DNA of 64,000 nucleotides from Lunularia cruciata (GCA_948567375.1 OX419759.1:24591493-24655492), one strand, 5' to 3'; positions 11,860 to 22,690 are shown, counted from the stretch's first letter. The notes: generated by a model not told the origin, from the sequence alone. Numbers and translations are program-made.

Positions 11860-12660
11860 AGGGATAAAATAGCAAGTACCTTTGGGTTGTGCTCAATAAT
11901 GAGTGGGTTTCAACCATTTTAGTTATACCTAACAAGAAGATTGGGAAGATCAAAGTATCTCAAGATTTCTAGAATCTCAATGCAACCATAAAGAAAGTTA
12001 TAGATGTCATTCTAGACCAAGTTATAAGACATACATATTACAACTTCTAAGATGGATTTTTGAGATATAACCAAGTTCCTATTTGAGAGGAAGATAGAAA
12101 AGATACTACCTTCACTACACATTGCTTCACTTATAGCTATAACCAAATGCCATTTAGATTGTGTAATGTACTTGCAACCTTTCATTGAATGATGACAACT
12201 ATCTTTAAAGAATACCTTTGGAAGTTCATGAAGATTTTTACTAATGAATTTTTTATGTTTTGGTTAACGAAAGAACCTCCTTCCTTTGTTTGGAAGACAT
12301 TTGAGCGTTATCATGCTATAAGATTGTCCTTTCACCTAGACAATGTTTCTTTGTAATGACCAAATGGATTTTACTTGTACATCATATATCAAGAAAAGAC
12401 ATTGAGGTACACATAGAGAAATTAAAGGTCATTCAAGCCCTTGAGCCAAAGAACCTAAGAGAGAAATTTATCTCTTCTGAAGCCATGTAGGATACAATCA
12501 AAGATTCATAGCCAATTATATAGTCCTAGCAACATCCCTCACAAAGGCCATGGTTAGGAGCAACTCATACAATTGATCAATGACACATAGGGTACTTGAA
12601 AATTGGGCCATCAAGCCATTGGGCTACAATTCTTATAACCAACACCAACCACACTTCATA
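11860..12660 (+). pseudogene. degenerate reverse transcriptase of element D4
   Basis: Recognisable RT text in broken frames: VIPNKKIGKIKVSQDFQNLN (about 11925), the motif A-like DGFLRYNQVPI (about 12050), then MPFRLCNVLATFH (about 12150), which is the region before the YxDD box. The YxDD itself is not found. The reading is lost after about 12660. No RNase H or integrase of this element is present, so it is truncated. Confidence 0.55.
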
Positions 12661-13150
12661 TTCAAATACACCATCTTTTTATCATTTGGAATCAGATTCA
12701 GAAGAAGGATCTTCAGGTGTGGACATTGTTAAAGAAATCAGAAGAGAATGTGAAGACAAAGAAGTAAGATGAGACTTTGTTACATTGAAAACCAAATTGG
12801 TGGAAGCCCTATTAATGAGAGACCCTAATTGGGAAAAAATGTTCCATATGTATATGGATATATCTCCTATGGCAATAAGAGGTTCCATATGTATATGGAT
12901 ATATCTCCTATAGGACATAACTTAGGGTGTGGACAAAACCTTGAGTTGACACTTAGTCAAAATGTTCCATATGTATATGGATATGTATGTATATACATAT
13001 CCATATAAGTGACAAGCAACTGGTAAGTCATAGGCCTCTTGAAGCCACACAAGCTGGAACTAGATTTGGTCTTCACAAGGTAGAAGACACTCCTTGAAGG
13101 AAAAAGTGTTGTATTCCTTATCATGTGATGCAAGATGCAACAAGGAGTCA
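12661..13150. repeat. spacer with imperfect tandem and inverted repeat (CCATATGTATATGGATAT)
   Basis: A unit GTTCCATATGTATATGGATA occurs at about 12841, 12890 and 12964. The last copy is followed by an inverted copy (ATATACATATCCATAT, near 12993), making a palindrome. There is no gene. The repeat straddles the end of D4 and the start of the E LTR. Confidence 0.6.
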
Positions 13151-13677
13151 TGTTGTAAAGTACTCTTGAACTCTATGTATATCTTTGAGTCTTTGATAGT
13201 ATAGAGTTAGCAAAAGAGTTAGTAGAAGCTGAGTTAATAGAATCAACTACATATAGCAAAAATAGGTAGAACTAGCATAACCTACAAATGCTAAGAATAT
13301 ACTAGAAATATTTAAGAAGCTTTTTGGTATAATATACTAGAAGCATCTAGGAAGCCTTAGAATGAGAATCTTTTAGATACTTCTAAGGTCAAGTAACTTG
13401 CACATCAAGTTAACAACTAGCTTAGCTTGTATGCCAAGTAGATGGCTTTTAGAAGGAAGCGTCCTTGTGCAGCTTCTTAGGTAGCTTAGCTTGCACTCCA
13501 AGATGATGGCTTTGAGCAGGAAAATTATTTGGAAGCTTCTAAAAGGCCTTGTATTGCTTTGCTATAAATAACCATGCCCAAGCTCAAGGTAAGCATTAGG
13601 AGTTTCCTTCACTTGAGCATTTCCAATGTGACTTCCATTCAGATCTTCCATTCTCCTATTTCTCTTGGTCTTTTACA
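13151..13677 (+). mobile_element. 5' LTR of Ty3/gypsy element E
   Basis: I place the LTR from TGTTGTAAAG to ...TTTTACA, 527 bp. The right end is well placed because a tRNA primer-binding sequence follows one base later. A TATAAATA box lies at 13563-13570. The left end is tentative, since no matching 3' LTR was found in the window. Confidence 0.5.
13563..13570 (+). promoter_or_regulatory. TATA box in the E LTR
   Basis: TATAAATA lies about 115 bp before the LTR end, a normal place for the retrotransposon promoter that starts the genomic RNA. Confidence 0.5.
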
Positions 13678-13678
13678 T

Positions 13679-13690
13679 TGGTATGAGAGC
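13679..13690 (+). promoter_or_regulatory. primer-binding site of element E
   Basis: TGGTATGAGAGC differs by one base from the usual TGGTATCAGAGC complement of initiator methionine tRNA, where minus-strand cDNA synthesis starts. It follows the CA end of the LTR by one base. Confidence 0.65.
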
Positions 13691-14134
13691 AAGAATGGGA
13701 TGGATGAGATCTATGGACCACCAAATCAATCTCTCCCAACCATTATGATTTTTGTATTTATGTGCTACCAAAGCACCATTTCCACTATTTCATCACTTCT
13801 TGCTTTGGCCAGAAATTTCTAAATTCTATCACCTTGTCTAAAGAACCATTGATCCTTCCTATTATAACTTACAAAGAACAATTGATGTGTTGTATTTACA
13901 TGTTAACCTAGATAATTGCAAGTAGATAGTTGATAGAGTAATAGTCATGGTGACAATGCCCAAAGTTGTTATTGTTATGCAATAAAAAATCAAGCATCTT
14001 AGTCAACTATTGGAAGAGAGAGATCACAATAGCCAATGATAAGAGCAATTGGAGAAAGTAGTGTTTTGAGTAGGAGAAGATTGTGTGATTCCCAAAACTA
14101 AAGGTCTTTAAAGGTAAGAAGAATCTATTAGGTG
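13691..14134 (+). pseudogene. gag of element E, 5' part (split by element A)
   Basis: The leader and gag start carry several stops. Just before the break the text reads PKLKVFKGKKNLLG, and after element A (from 27826) it resumes VIESFVFDCDHYFEA in the same sense. The five bases AGGTG at 14130-14134 are repeated at 27826-27830 as the target-site duplication. The joined text is a typical Ty3/gypsy gag N-terminal region, which forms the particle shell. Confidence 0.65.
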
Positions 14135-14584
14135 TGTCATGCCATTTGTAGTGTTGCATCTAGATTGCTCGGACACTAGAGTTCCAGTGATAGTAGTTAG
14201 AGTTATTTCAGCAGTATCTCAGAGACTACTTTCCGACGGTCAGATATTGTGTTCAGCGTACTGACTTCATGGTGGGGCCCATTGTCACTTTGCACCATTT
14301 GCACCGTCAAGTGTGCCGTCAATGGGACAGTTAGGGTTTCAGAGCTAGCTTGAGTCCAGGAGGTATAGTTTCAAAGTGAGCTCCAGAGAGCTCACTTCTC
14401 TGATGTTGAGCCTTCGAGTTCTTGGCTATGGTGGACAGAGGCCGGTGAGCGTCACCTAGATTCTCTATGCTTGAGTGGGTGTGGCTTGACTGTAATCAAT
14501 GCACAGTTGTTGGCAGTTTATAGAGTGACAAATCAAGTACTGATCTGAGTTGAGTTGAGTTGAGAGTGGTAAGCAATCTGATTA
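14135..14584 (+). repeat. terminal repeat A1 of element A
   Basis: The 450 bp begin TGTCATGCCATTTG and end AATCTGATTA. They are repeated with the same length at 27271-27720 (A2), and as the pair 43044-43504 / 53168-53617 in element B. The sequence after A1 (CATTAGAGAAG) differs from that after A2 (TTGTGGTACT), so the 5' copy lacks the 107 bp B segment that follows A2. The block shared by both ends includes a TGAGTTGAGTTGAGT run. Confidence 0.85.
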
Positions 14585-15970
14585 CATTAGAGAAGTGAAG
14601 TCAGGGGGAAATCGGGTGCAAGAACTTTGAGTGTTGGTGGTATCTCCAAGCTCGGTGGATCATTGGTAGCTCGATTCAAGTTCAGTGTTTCCCTAGTGTG
14701 CAGAAGCTCATTTGTTTGATGCAGATTTGGCAGTAAGGCAGACGGTGTGCAGAAGCGCTGGCCAAATTTTGAGCAAAGAAGGAGCAAATTTTGAGCAGTG
14801 GTTGTGATTTTGAGCTCAGGAGGTGAAGGTAGGACCAATTTGCTGCGAGTTGTGCTCAAAAAGTCAAATTGAAGGTGGAGTTGGGAAGCTATTCTCATGA
14901 ATTTGTGATTTAGAAAAACCCATGTTGTCAATTTGGCTCGAGTGGAAAGTTAGCAGGGGATTTGGCGGATAGCCAACTTTAGGGTTTATGTCAAATTTTG
15001 GTTGGAATTTACGTCAGATTTTGGCCTAGTTTGGAGGACTTTTGCAAGTTTGGAGAAGTTTTGCCAATTTTAGAGGAGGTTCAATGGCAAGAAGAAAGGC
15101 CTCATTTGGGTGAATTTTGGCATTTAGAGGCTTCAAGGCATAGGGCTATGAGAGGCTACAAAGGCCTAGAAGGGCCAGCAAGCCAGCTTGTTGGCGTGAA
15201 GCTAGCTAGTTTAGAGTAGATCTTGGTCATTGGTTGGCAAAATCTGCCTTTCTTGCTAGATTGTGCACAACAGGGTTTGATCCCTAGATCTCTTGTTCCT
15301 AGACTGGTGCCCTAGCCAAGTGGTCCACCCTCACTTGTTGTCCTAGTTACTGTGCCATAGTTATATCTACACATATAGCTTTGGCTAGGAGATGCAGTTT
15401 GATCCCATTCTTGGTGATCCAAGTAGCTTAGGACTTAGATACAAACTTCTCTTATGTTAAATGCCAAATGGTGGCAGAGTCAATCTCGTGTTGTGTTATG
15501 AGATGGAGGGTTTTCGTTTAGATTTCTTGTGATTAGACCCCCTCCATTCTTTGCTTCCTGTTTGTGCACCATGTTTGTGTGAGGTGCCTTGACTTTTGAG
15601 CGTTGGTGCTCTGGTGTGCTCTCGGTGGTGAGGCTGGAGTGATGACCAGTCAGACTACCTTTGTTTCTCTCCGGTGAGGCAGGAAGTGATGACCTGCAGA
15701 TCATGAGAGTGCGTGTTATGATGGCAAGTTATAGGTTGCTCTTTCCCCTAGTGTAGTTATCTTGGTTAGAGTTACATTAGTAGGTGGTGCTTAGTTGGTA
15801 TTGGCACTTGGTGGGGTACTTGCGGTTGTGACTTGCGGTTGCAGTTGGTGGTTCTGGTTTGCTGTTGCGCTTACTTTGTCACGACAGAGTTCTTTGGGGA
15901 TTCTAGAGGAGATAGCATTGCAATACGCAGTGGGTTCACTCAGAGTGGTGTTTGGTATCAGCTTGTATCT
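14585..15970 (+). other. 5' leader of element A
   Basis: There is no coding domain. The sequence directly after A1 is TTACATTAGAGA here and TTATATCAGAGA in element B; the latter shares TATCAGAG with the usual initiator-Met primer site TGGTATCAGAGC, so the primer site probably abuts A1. A second PBS-like TTTGGTATCAGC lies at about 15950, just before gag. Open frames at 14998-15219 and 15795-15980 have no motif. Part of the leader is GTT/GGT-rich (15790-15870). Confidence 0.45.
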
Positions 15971-17060
15971 CAGGTCCTAGTGAGGGAGGAGATTGACTCT
16001 AAGTTGGAGTTTGACACAGGAGCTGATTCAGTTGAGAGTGCACTTGGTGTGTCCGCACTGTTATTGTGGGACATGGACGAGATTTATGGGGCCTCCAAAG
16101 GCCCTAGACGTTACTCTGGTATAGTGGGTACCATTGAGTTGGATGACTTCATCTAGGAGTTTGATAGTTGGTGTGATCTACAGCAGATGCGGAACCCGAC
16201 TTTGTTCACACCCTTCATAGCATGGAAGGGGTTGTTTCAGCACTTGGAGGGTCTGCCAATGGATGACTACCATGATTTCAAGAGAGCTCATTTGGAGGAG
16301 ATTGAGTTATGGAGACAGTATTGGTCTCCACACTATGTCTCCATCACTTTAGGCTCGGTGGCCAGAAGTAGATCGGCTGTACCTACAAGTTCTAGCTCGA
16401 GCAGTGTGGGTGGAGCTAGTGGAGGTGCATTAGCTGGAGGTAGTGCTACTATGAGTAGAGGTACCGCTGCAGGAGGTGGTGTGGTATAGGTGTTTAACCC
16501 CATGGTGGAGTTCTTCCTATGTTTGAGATAGAACTACCAGGGAGTGCGGACTGACAAGCTGAGGAGCTTGCAAGAGTTCCAATGGAAGGCTAGAGAGAGC
16601 CTATGCAAGGCATACACTCGCATGAGGCGGCTGATCAGTTTCACTCAAGGAGTTACTGAGGCCCAAGCAGTCCAGTTTTGGTATGGGATATTGGACAGGG
16701 AGTTGCAATGTAGAGTTCGTGATGTTACGTTGTTACTAGCTACTTCGCCTACTTTGGCAGTGGTCTTTGGTTTGGTTGAGTGTATTGAGCTCAACATGGT
16801 GGAGGAGAGAGTGGTGACATCTAGATTTGGTAGGGAGACCTCATCCACGGCTATGACTTCTTCTAGAGTGCAGCAGAGTGCACCATGCCTAGTTGGTTTT
16901 CAAGGACAGGGTGGACAGCCCAGATCCTATGGAGCAAGTGGAGGGCCTAGTGGAGTTAGACCCTTACCCTCATTTTTGGGTCAGTAGCAGCTAGTGAGTG
17001 GTGGTGTTGCTTGTTGGACTTGTGGTGGACCTCACCATTGGAGAGAGTGTACTCAGGCCA
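15971..17060 (+). pseudogene. gag of element A (capsid-like, first zinc knuckle)
   Basis: One frame runs from VREEIDSKLEFDTG to the first knuckle at 17012-17050, with stops at 16154 (TAG), 16487 (TAG), 16529 (TAG) and 16985 (TAG). The segment SLQEFQWKARESLCKAYTRM followed by QAVQFWYGILD is the retrotransposon gag core. The tail before the knuckle is Gly/Ser/Pro-rich. The first knuckle reads CWTCGGPHHWREC, a Cx2Cx4Hx4C nucleic-acid-binding motif. Copy B has the same text from 45000. The stop at 16529 (LR-stop-NYQG) is shared with copy B at 45549. Confidence 0.75.
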
Positions 17061-18158
17061 GCACAGAGGCAGTGTGAGCATTGCCACAGATTTGGTCACA
17101 GTAGTGACCGGTGTTTTGACCTACACCCAGAGTTACAGAGTGGTAGGGCTGTTATAGCTGGTAGTAAAGGAGCTCCTGTTCATGGAGGACGAGGTGGTAG
17201 AGGTGGTGGTAGAGGATCTACACCTAGTAGGGGTGTAGTACCTGCTCTTACTTCTGACACAACTATGGCTACTTGGATTGAGCAGTTGGAGCAGAGATTG
17301 GCTAGTATGGCTATTGCTCAGAGGAGATCAGATTCAGGTGCTGAGGCTTCCACCTCATATGCTGGTGATAGAGATGCTTTGGACTTCATGTGCGGAGCAG
17401 CACAAGTGGATGCATTTGCAGCAGTGACTAGGAGTGCATTATGTGCTCTAGAGCCTAGAGGAGCATCAGTGGAGTTGGACCAACAGAGAGGAGAGGTTGG
17501 GAGACAGGTCAGACTTCCCCAGTCTTTCATGCTATCTGAGGCATTGCACATGACATCCATGGTTCTTAGACGTCCCAGTCCAAGTGTGGTAGGTGGTGAT
17601 GGAGTACATGATGGACTATATGCTAGTCAGCCACCTACTACTACACAGACTGAGTCTAGCATGATGTTGTGGGCGGCTCAGCTGATTATGCAGCGTCCTT
17701 TGTTTTTGACCAGTGATATATTTACATTGGAAGTTGACCCAGCCCCAGTATTCCGTTTGGTTGCCACACTGTGTGAGAGTAGGGATGGTGCGGTTCCTTC
17801 TACTAGAGCAGAGGTGGTTGGTAGTGGAGCTGATTTGGTTGAGGAGCATGGGATCCATTCAGCGACCAGTGGTTTATGGCAAGCAGCAGCGACTAGACTG
17901 GAGGAGTTGCCAGCTAGACCGGCCTTTGAGAGGGCACGGTTCACACCTGGTGTTGTCCTATTGGATAACCAAAGGGGGATTTTTCATTTGGAGGGACCTT
18001 CAAGGAAGGTCTATATACCACAGAGAGTCTTGTTAGACTCTGGTGTGCAGCCCCTTATGTTGAGGAAGGCTATAGTTGTCGGTCTGGAGTTACGGAAGAC
18101 CGATGTGGAGAGGTGTCTATTTCAGATCCAGACATCTCTAGGTAATGGTTTGATATAG
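17061..18158 (+). pseudogene. second zinc knuckle, linker and aspartic protease of element A
   Basis: An open frame from 16998 to 18158 takes over after a small deletion relative to copy B. It has a second knuckle CEHCHRFGHSSDRC (about 17076), a Gly/Arg-rich stretch, a probable short coiled coil (WIEQLEQRLASMAIAQRR, about 17275), about 200 residues without a motif, and the protease active-site strand VLLDSGVQPLML (codon GAC at 18036). D-S-G is the catalytic triplet of retroviral-type aspartic proteases, which cut the polyprotein. It stops with TAG at 18156, where copy B reads Gln. Confidence 0.7.
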
Positions 18159-18735
18159 TACATCACACGTGGAGAGCTTGTTGTCTAAGTTCAGCCTGGT
18201 CATCCAATTGATAGCTCGGTGGTGAGAGCTCAGGCTATTGCGACAATAGTTGAGTCATATGATGTGCTAGTTGGGGGAGCAATGTTATACCCCATGGGTT
18301 TCAGCATTGACTATTGGGAGGAGACAGCCTCTTCTAGACCTGGTTGGCAGTCTGGTGAGGGATGGGTATGTCGCCTACCAGTACGCTTCAATAGTGGCAA
18401 TCTTGGCTCACTATAGTCCAAGACCATGGCAGCATCAGTTTTAGCTTTCAATGGTGCAGTTACTTGGCCTGGTGACTTGTTGGAGGGGAACGCCCATGCA
18501 GAGGATACTCTAGTATTAGAGGAGATCACTCGGCTTTGGAGTACAAGTGGGATTGTTCCATCCACCTTGGATGTTCCATTGTGGAGTTCAGAGGAGGCAT
18601 TGCAGCAGCATGCAGATCAGTTGGTGCAGTAGGCTTGGAGTGGAGCCTTCGTACCATCAGGAGATGAGTGTGAGGATGAGCCTCCAGAGGTGATTGCTTT
18701 GACCCCCTAGATACCACACTCATTGCTTGGCAGAA
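18159..18735 (+). pseudogene. protease C-terminal part and linker to the methyltransferase
   Basis: The frame continues after the protease stop as IATIVESYDVLVGGAMLYPMGF (18228-18305), the end of a retroviral-type protease fold. It then gives an acidic linker with LVLEEITRLWSTSGIVPSTL (about 18508). A TAG at 18630 (QLVQ-stop-AWSG) is present at the same place in copy B (47673). No further domain is recognised. Confidence 0.55.
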
Positions 18736-19779
18736 CCAGTATGGGGGATATGCCTATTGGAGTTGTTTGGTGGGATCAGCACCGGACTAGTTGCGGTGTT
18801 ACAGGCGGGTATATGAGTACAAAGGTACTTGTATGTAGAGAGAGATGAGACTGCTAGGCAAGTCTCTCTACATCACGTGGCACAATTGGCCTATCGGTAT
18901 CCGGAGTTATTATCGATGTTAGCAGTCAGAGGTTACCAAAAGGCCCTACTAGGAGACATTTCCTTACTGGGGGCGCATGACCTAGAGAGATATGGGCCTA
19001 TTCACTTGGTGATTTCTAGATGGCCATGTTAGGGACATACATGTATTGGTAGAGGATTGGGTCTTCAGGGTCCTTGTTCTGGTGTGTTTTGGGAGATGTT
19101 ATGGATACTACAACATCTCCAGGTACATCAGTCTGTTTCTCCAGCTTACCTTTTGGAGAACATTCCTTTGATGGGTGATTCTCACACTAGAGTGATGGTG
19201 AGTACACATTCGGTCCATTCTTGGATGGGACCTATTATATTGTTAGATGTAGCCAAAGTGGGATCACGGGCTCATCGTCTTCGTCTTTGGTGGACAAACC
19301 TGTTACCCAGAGAGGTTCTATAATGCGCTTATGATGGGATTCAACGACTTGACCACATCCTTGTTGATGATATCTTGGATGTTGGGTGTCAATCTCACAT
19401 AGTGGTAGTGGCTGATAGGTCACCTATGGCAATGGTGAACCTAGTTAGACAGCCTAGAGCTGCATTTCCCACACTTATGAGTTTCCCAGGCTCTCATGCT
19501 TTTTGAGAGGGAGGACATGGACTTGTTTGGGACTCACAATTATAGCAGTTGGTGGAGCCCAACATTGATGAGAGAGAGCGGGCAATGGGTTTTCACACCG
19601 GTATTACCGTTGTTCCAGTAGTGTTAGAGGCATCCAAGCGTCAGGTGTTAGGTCAAGCTATGGACCTGAACTGTTTGACCTGGATTGTGAGCCTTGGCTT
19701 GGCAGAACATCGTAGGATGCGCTTGATAGGCATCACCACTCGGACACTTGTGAGCCCTGTGCCTATCAAAACGATTTAG
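18736..19779 (+). pseudogene. C5-cytosine DNA methyltransferase domain in retrotransposon pol (copy A)
   Basis: This domain would transfer a methyl group from S-adenosylmethionine to cytosine C5 in DNA. In one frame over about 345 codons I read motif I CLLELFGGISTGL (from 18751), motif II YLYVERDETA (about 18826), motif IV GPIHLVISRWPC (catalytic Cys codon 19027-19029), GRGLGLQGPCSGVFWEML after it, motif VI LLENIP (Glu at 19156), motif VIII VGSRAHRLRLWWTN (about 19258), motif IX with MSFPGSHAF (about 19474), then ERERAMGFHTG and motif X-like LGQAMD (about 19651). The order is linear, unlike the permuted plant DRM enzymes. The VIII block and the NL after WWT resemble DNMT3. Stops: 18814, 19030 (directly after the catalytic Cys), 19321, 19504, 19543. 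There is no frameshift. It lies between protease and RT, as in copy B. Confidence 0.85.
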
Positions 19780-20162
19780 GCACATGCTGGGGGTGATGGA
19801 CCGAGTAGACATGGTATTCTTGGGACACATCTAGTAGCTACTAAGGAGAGTGGTCTACTTGGAGTCCATCTAGGTGAGCGTGGGCTGCTTGAATTATACC
19901 CTTGGTCCACATGGGATGAAGCTAGAGGACGTGTGGAGCTTGCAGCCAAAGTGGAGGGAGTTATTCACACAAAGGTTGGGACCTCTAGTGGTCGGGAGCA
20001 TGACACTATTGCTCCCAAGGGCCAGTGTAGCAGCCAATCAGTACTTCTTCCACTCCTACTACAGTTACAAAGGATACTTGGGAGCCAGATCTTGGACCCA
20101 AGCTTATTGGAGAGGAAAGACGGAGGGTTTGGAGGTTCTTGAGGAGTCACACAAGTTGTTTT
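19780..20162 (+). other. linker between methyltransferase and RT, element A
   Basis: Degenerate coding sequence follows in the same frame at first (HGILGTHLVATKESGLLGVH, about 19813), then overlapping frames. It opens after a TAG at 19777 that is shared with copy B (both read ATT TAG GCA CAT). No domain is recognised. Confidence 0.4.
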
Positions 20163-21120
20163 GCCTTTAGTATGAAGGATTTGGGTGCTCTAAAGGGACC
20201 TAGTATACAAATTGAGCTGACTAGCGACACACCAGTTTTCCGATGTCCTTATTGATATAGTGATATGGAGAGGACATTGATTCAGAGCCAAAGTAGTGAC
20301 CTTTTTAAGGATGGTTTGGTGGAGATTTCACATGGAGAGTATGCATCAGCGACAGTGATGCCAGCCAAGAAATATATGCATGGCAACTATACAGATAGGC
20401 GGATGTGTGGAGATTACCATCCTATCAACCGATAGACCAAGGCTGATCGGTATGCCATGACTACACCGAAGGAGATTTTTGATGCGATTGGGCATGCAAA
20501 GATCTTCAGTACTTTTGATCTTTGAGCAGGATATCATCAGTTGCCGATCAGGGAGGAGGATAAGTCCAAGACACATTTTGGGCTATTGATCCTCATGGCA
20601 AGGATGTGTTATATTAGTGGAGGTTCTTACCGTTTGGGTTAAAGAACGCTCTTGTTGAGTTCCAGAGAGTCATGGATAGGATCCTAGCTAGATTGGATTT
20701 TGCTCGGTGCTATGTTGATGACATTTTGGTTTATAGCACTACTGTGGAGGAGCATGAGAGACAGTTGTTGCAGGTGTTTGAGAGGTTGAGATCTCATGGA
20801 CTCAAATTACATCCTAGGAAGTGTAGGTTCTTCTACGAGCAGGTTGAGTATTTGGGTCACACTATCTATCCTAGAGGACTTGGTGTCCAACAGACCAAGG
20901 TGGAGGCTATTGCACGTATTCCTTGGCCTACGGATGTGAGCAGAGTGCGAGCATTCCTTGGGTTGGCGAACTTCTATTGCCACTATGTGAGAGGATTTAG
21001 TGCCATTGCCAAGGCCTTGACAAAGCTGACCAAGCTTACACAGGAGTGGTGTTGGGGAGATGAGCAGGAGAGAGCTTTTGTAGAGCTCAAGGAGAGGTTG
21101 ACATCTGCTCCTATTTTGAG
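20163..21120 (+). pseudogene. reverse transcriptase of element A
   Basis: RT copies the element RNA into DNA. Visible blocks: YASATVMPAKKYMHGNY (20341), RRMCGDYHPIN (about 20397), the motif A-like STFDL-stop-AGYHQLPI (about 20510), then after a frameshift the YVDD catalytic box with DDILVYS (about 20711), HPRKCRFF, VEYLGHTI and FLGLANFYCHYVRGFS (to about 21005). Stops and at least one frameshift near 20575-20670 separate the N-terminal and catalytic halves. Copy B reads through the middle block better. Confidence 0.85.
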
Positions 21121-21540
21121 GAGACCGATCAGGGGACGACCATTTTGGGTTCATATTGATTGGAGTATGTTGGGGCTTGGAGCGGTGCTCACCCAACATG
21201 ATGATGAGGAGAAGGAGTTTGTGGTGGCCTATGCTAGTCGCTCCAATAATTCAGCAGAGGCAAAGTAAAGTTCATATGAGAGAGAGTGCTTGGCAACAGT
21301 TTGGGCAATAGCACATTTTTTATGTTACCTATTTGGTAAACCCTTCACTCCCATCACTGATCATCAGCCGCTGAAGTGGTTGATGGAGTACGACAAGCTT
21401 TCAGGGAAGCTTCCACGATGGGCTCTGATTTTACAGGAGTATGATTTCACGGTTGTTCACAGACATGGAGTGGTGAACCGTGATGCAGATGGGTTGAGTA
21501 GAAACCCATGTCCCAACCAGCAAGATCAGACCAGAGCACG
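21121..21540 (+). pseudogene. RNase H of element A
   Basis: This is the Ty3/gypsy RNase H that removes template RNA. It reads GRPFWVHIDWSMLGLGAVLTQ (21133) with FVVAYASRS, a TAA at 21266, then CLATVWAIAHF, ITDHQPLKWLM and VVNRDADGLSRNP (about 21470). The first Asp, the Glu region and the DHQP and DADGLS blocks are the family's hallmarks. Confidence 0.8.
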
Positions 21541-22409
21541 TTGGCATGGTGAGACAGACGAGGAGATGGTGCCAGGTTGGCATGCATTGGCCTTTCTATG
21601 TATATTTGCAGAGGCTTTGGTGGTATCTCTCTCAGCGCATACAGGAGGAGTTATTGAGGTCATAGATCCAAAAAGTGAAGATATTGGTACAGTTCAGCGA
21701 GACATTCATGATGATGTCTTAGTGATGGACTATCTTCGCACTGGTGTTGTGGGTGGCACAGTTGAGGCCAAGGAGAGAGACCGTGTTCTTCAGCAAGCTA
21801 GACAGTTCAGATTGGAGGGTAGACACCTTTTGCGTGTATGGGAGGATGGTAGAGTGCGAGTAGTACCACTTCCATCTCAGAGACCATAGTTGGTCCGTCA
21901 TGCTCATGAGGAGCTACGACATTTTGGAGTAAAGTGTACGTATAGCTTACTCCAGAGTCATTATTGGTGGTGCGGTATGTAGACCAAGGTACAATAGTTT
22001 GTTGCCAGATGTGTGGTTTGTGACCGAGTTAGAGCATCATTCAATGCTCCTATGCCACAATTACACCCATTACCTATCATAGGATTGGATTACCGTTGGA
22101 GTTTGGACTTCACCGGACCTTTACCGTTGACTGTGAGACATCATCGGTATGTTTTGGTGATGGTGGAGCACTTCTCCAAGTGGATTGAGTTGGTGGCACT
22201 TCCTGACAAGTCTAGTGAAGGGACAACTTACTCATTCCTGGATCGAGTTCTTAGTCATTTTGGTGCACCAATTGAGGTTTTGACTGATCAGGGTACAGAG
22301 TTCTTGGGGGAGTTTCAGGTCTTGTGTGACAAGGCCTTGATTGATCATCGTACTACATCCCAAGATCACCTTGAGGCAGATGGCTTAGTAGAGAGAGTGG
22401 TTCAGACGG
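21541..22409 (+). pseudogene. integrase of element A, N-terminal part and DDE core
   Basis: A linker open to 21889 is followed by a TAG at 21887 shared with copy B, then the zinc-binding part (HAHEELRHFGV, FVARCVVCDRVRA). In the core the three acidic residues are visible: Asp in SLDFTGPLPL (about 22106), Asp in LTDQGTEF (about 22279) and Glu in DGLVERVVQ (about 22390). This is a DDE integrase, which inserts the cDNA and leaves short target duplications. A 3.85 kb insertion begins a few codons after the catalytic Glu. Confidence 0.85.
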
Positions 22410-22523
22410 TGTCGTCGGGAAAAGGCCAGATGAGAGTGATGAGGACTGGACAGCAGAGAGTTTTCAAAAAAAAAGAATGTCAGATGAGCTTGGTAAGGAG
22501 TGGTAGTTGGAAATTTTGTGAAA

Positions 22524-22690
22524 GGAACAGAAAAAGGTTTTGCAAAGGACAGGAACAAGAAAAGGTTTTTTTGCAAGGGACATGAACAGAAAAAGGTTTT
22601 GCAAAGGACAGGAACAGGAAAAGGTTTTTTGCAAAGGACAGGAACAAAAAAAGGTTTTGCAAAGGACAGGAACAGAAAAAGGTTTTTTCC
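22524..22690 (+). repeat. short tandem repeat, unit about 28-31 bp
   Basis: About six imperfect copies of a unit containing GGAACAGAAAAAGGTTTTGC and CAAAGGACA lie head to tail, differing by A- and T-run lengths. It lies near the left end of the 3.85 kb insertion. Confidence 0.85.

Noticed and set aside
12840-13010. CRISPR-like spaced repeats
   Set aside because: Three AT-rich imperfect copies with uneven spacing in a plant-type genome; simple repeat expansion explains them.
18736-19779. Host methyltransferase gene captured between two separate elements
   Set aside because: The same domain occurs at the same place in both copies, in the pol direction and without introns, so it is part of the element.
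20807-21199. 130-codon minus-strand open frame
   Set aside because: Antisense shadow of the RT and RNase H coding sequence of element A.
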